This document shows positions 13,764-14,526 of a stretch of DNA of 14,526 nucleotides, piece after piece; the stretch's first letter is position 1; each line of letters starts with the position of its first letter. Origin of the DNA: DASXRC01 sp036506495 (GTDB taxonomy: Bacteria; Actinomycetota; Actinomycetes; Mycobacteriales; Micromonosporaceae); the NCBI GenBank assembly GCA_036506495.1, contig DASXRQ010000019.1, positions 1 to 14,526 on the forward strand, written 5' to 3'. Below the pieces are notes generated by a model. The model had not been told where the DNA came from. It ran no database searches and saw only the letters and a program-made list of their open reading frames with translations. A program made the translations under genes and the position numbers.

Positions 13764-14337
13764 GACGCCCCCTGCCCTTTCCCCGGCCCGGCGACTCCCG
13801 TCGCCCGGTTACGTCGGTCCCGAGACCTGACAGAAGCCTCGCCGTACGCGCTGGAGGCATCGCTGGAGTGCGGACTGGACCGCCGTCCGGACGCGCTGGA
13901 TTCCGGAGCCGCGGTCTGAGGCATCGCGCACGCATCAGACGCGAAACGCTTTCCATAACGCCGTCGCTTTGTTTCGTTATCCCTCCTGGAACAGATGCCC
14001 TCATCAAGCGAGGCGCATGATCAGGCGACAAAACCATGCCGACCCTGATTCCTTGCAGGAAGAACGCGAACGGTAGCTAGCTCGTTCACGATGGCCGTCG
14101 CGGCTCGCCACGGCGGATCAATGAATCCATGAAGTCCGATAATGCGGGTTCAGCCACAGTGGACGCGACGCCGCCGCCCATGCGAGACGCGATAGTCGCA
14201 GCTTTCTTGATCGCTATAAAAGGATCTCGAATACGCGGTGTCTCCTATCCGTCCGGAGTCTTGCCCACCGCCGGCGACGGGCATAAAACAACGGGCAATA
14301 GGCAATTCTGATCTCTGCCCGAAGTGGGTGCACTCAA
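13764..14337. other. 574-bp AT-richer intergenic region between divergent genes
   Basis: No gene is supported here. Open frames in it lack ribosome sites and family features. GC content drops from about 13930 on. Noted sequences are a dyad ATAACG (13955-13960) / CGTTAT (13975-13980) with a 14-nt spacer, a CGAAAC/GTTTCG pair overlapping it (13942-13947 and 13971-13976), and the TGCCC-type half-sites described separately. The region must hold the promoters of both the sigma factor and the rightward protease gene. Confidence 0.6.
14261..14321 (+). promoter_or_regulatory. Candidate promoter with four TGCCC/GGGCA half-sites
   Basis: A possible sigma-70 type promoter reads TTGCCC (14261-14266), 17 nt, TAAAAC (14284-14289), about 50 nt before the ATG at 14338. 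The spacer is filled by a symmetric dyad: TGCCC (14262-14266) and GGGCA (14279-14283) around a central GCCGGC (14270-14275), 3 nt from each arm. Downstream is a second pair, CGGGCA (14292-14297) and TGCCCG (14316-14321), spaced 18 nt. The dyad centres are 34 bp apart. A repressor site overlapping the promoter is a reasonable reading; the -10 box is weak. Confidence 0.4.
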
Positions 14338-14526
14338 ATGGTTGATGCCAGTTCAGTCCGCCGGCGACACGAAAGCGCGCTGCTCGCGCTGCCGAACGTG
14401 GTCGGCGTGGGAACGGGCCGGGACGACCGGACGGGGTCAGAGGTCATCCACGTATACGTGCAGCGCAAGGTGCCGCGGCAGGAGCTGAATCCCGACGAGA
14501 TGATCCCGAGCGTGCTCGACGGAGTG
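14338..14526 (+). CDS. N-terminus of a NAL1-like trypsin-fold protease (partial)
   Basis: The frame from the ATG at 14338 runs off the window after 63 codons. Its start, LLALPNVVGVGTGRDDRTGSEVIHVYVQRKVPRQELNPDEMIP followed by SVLDGV, has the pattern LPNVVGVGxG...xVYVxRKxPxxEL.PxxxIPxxLDGVxxDV. This opens bacterial NAL1-like serine proteases, in which an N-terminal alpha/beta segment precedes the trypsin-like domain. No signal peptide is visible. The ribosome binding site is weak (GAAGTGG). The catalytic region would lie beyond the window, so protease activity is predicted from the N-terminal pattern only. It would be a second trypsin-fold gene in this region. Confidence 0.65.
   Translation, partial: MVDASSVRRRHESALLALPNVVGVGTGRDDRTGSEVIHVYVQRKVPRQELNPDEMIPSVLDGV

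Noticed and set aside
13711..14037. Minus-strand 108-codon frame upstream of and overlapping the sigma gene
   Set aside because: No ribosome site, Arg-rich shadow composition, and it overlaps the well-supported sigma start.
14207..14235. TTGATC-17 nt-AATACG promoter-like pair
   Set aside because: The -10 box is poor and it lies over 100 bp from the start; the pair at 14261-14289 fits better.

Overview
The window is GC-rich DNA with GC-biased third codon positions, AGGAGG-type ribosome binding sites and families typical of filamentous actinomycetes: a SARP-type regulator, a DUF574/S-adenosyl methyltransferase relic, zf-HC2 anti-sigma material and a CHAT protease. A Streptomyces- or Micromonosporaceae-like host is my inference. 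I found no rRNA, tRNA, IS element or CRISPR array.

Layout. Positions 1-1150 are a patch of gene debris. It holds a methyltransferase of the DUF574 family with its SAM-binding middle missing, a 61-residue zf-HC2 zinc-finger ORF coupled to a small one-helix protein, and a plus-strand scrap of ECF sigma factor region 2. Positions 1151-4739 (minus) are a two-gene operon. It encodes a secreted/membrane trypsin-like protease with a C-terminal zinc ribbon, then a CHAT (caspase-like) protein with a transmembrane helix and an outside PA-IL (LecA)-like domain. Facing away from them at 4923-5390 (plus) is a small protein resembling the constant components of NTP-dependent/CHAT/trypsin conflict systems. 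A GC-rich hairpin at 5395-5417 ends it against the convergent gene behind.

Positions 5432-10047 (minus) form a probable RiPP (ribosomally made, modified peptide) operon. The order is a 129-residue Cys-free precursor with a repeated Ile-Ile-Pro tail, a radical SAM maturase of the 'RiPP maturation radical SAM protein 1' type only 3 nt downstream, and an unrecognised six-helix membrane protein with a helix-hairpin-helix-like C-terminus. Upstream on the same strand are a SARP-NB-ARC-TPR regulator (10195-13089) and an ECF-like sigma factor (13185-13763). After a 574-bp AT-richer intergenic region, a plus-strand gene begins at 14338 and runs off the window. Its start resembles the N-terminus of NAL1-like trypsin-fold proteases.

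How it may work together (inference): the sigma factor and the ATP-dependent SARP would switch on a peptide operon. The membrane protein and the surface-anchored trypsin and CHAT proteases could export, process, sense or respond to the peptide. The co-location of a radical-SAM RiPP with a CHAT/trypsin module is the most promising candidate for an undescribed system here. The physical arrangement is clear; functional coupling is unproven.
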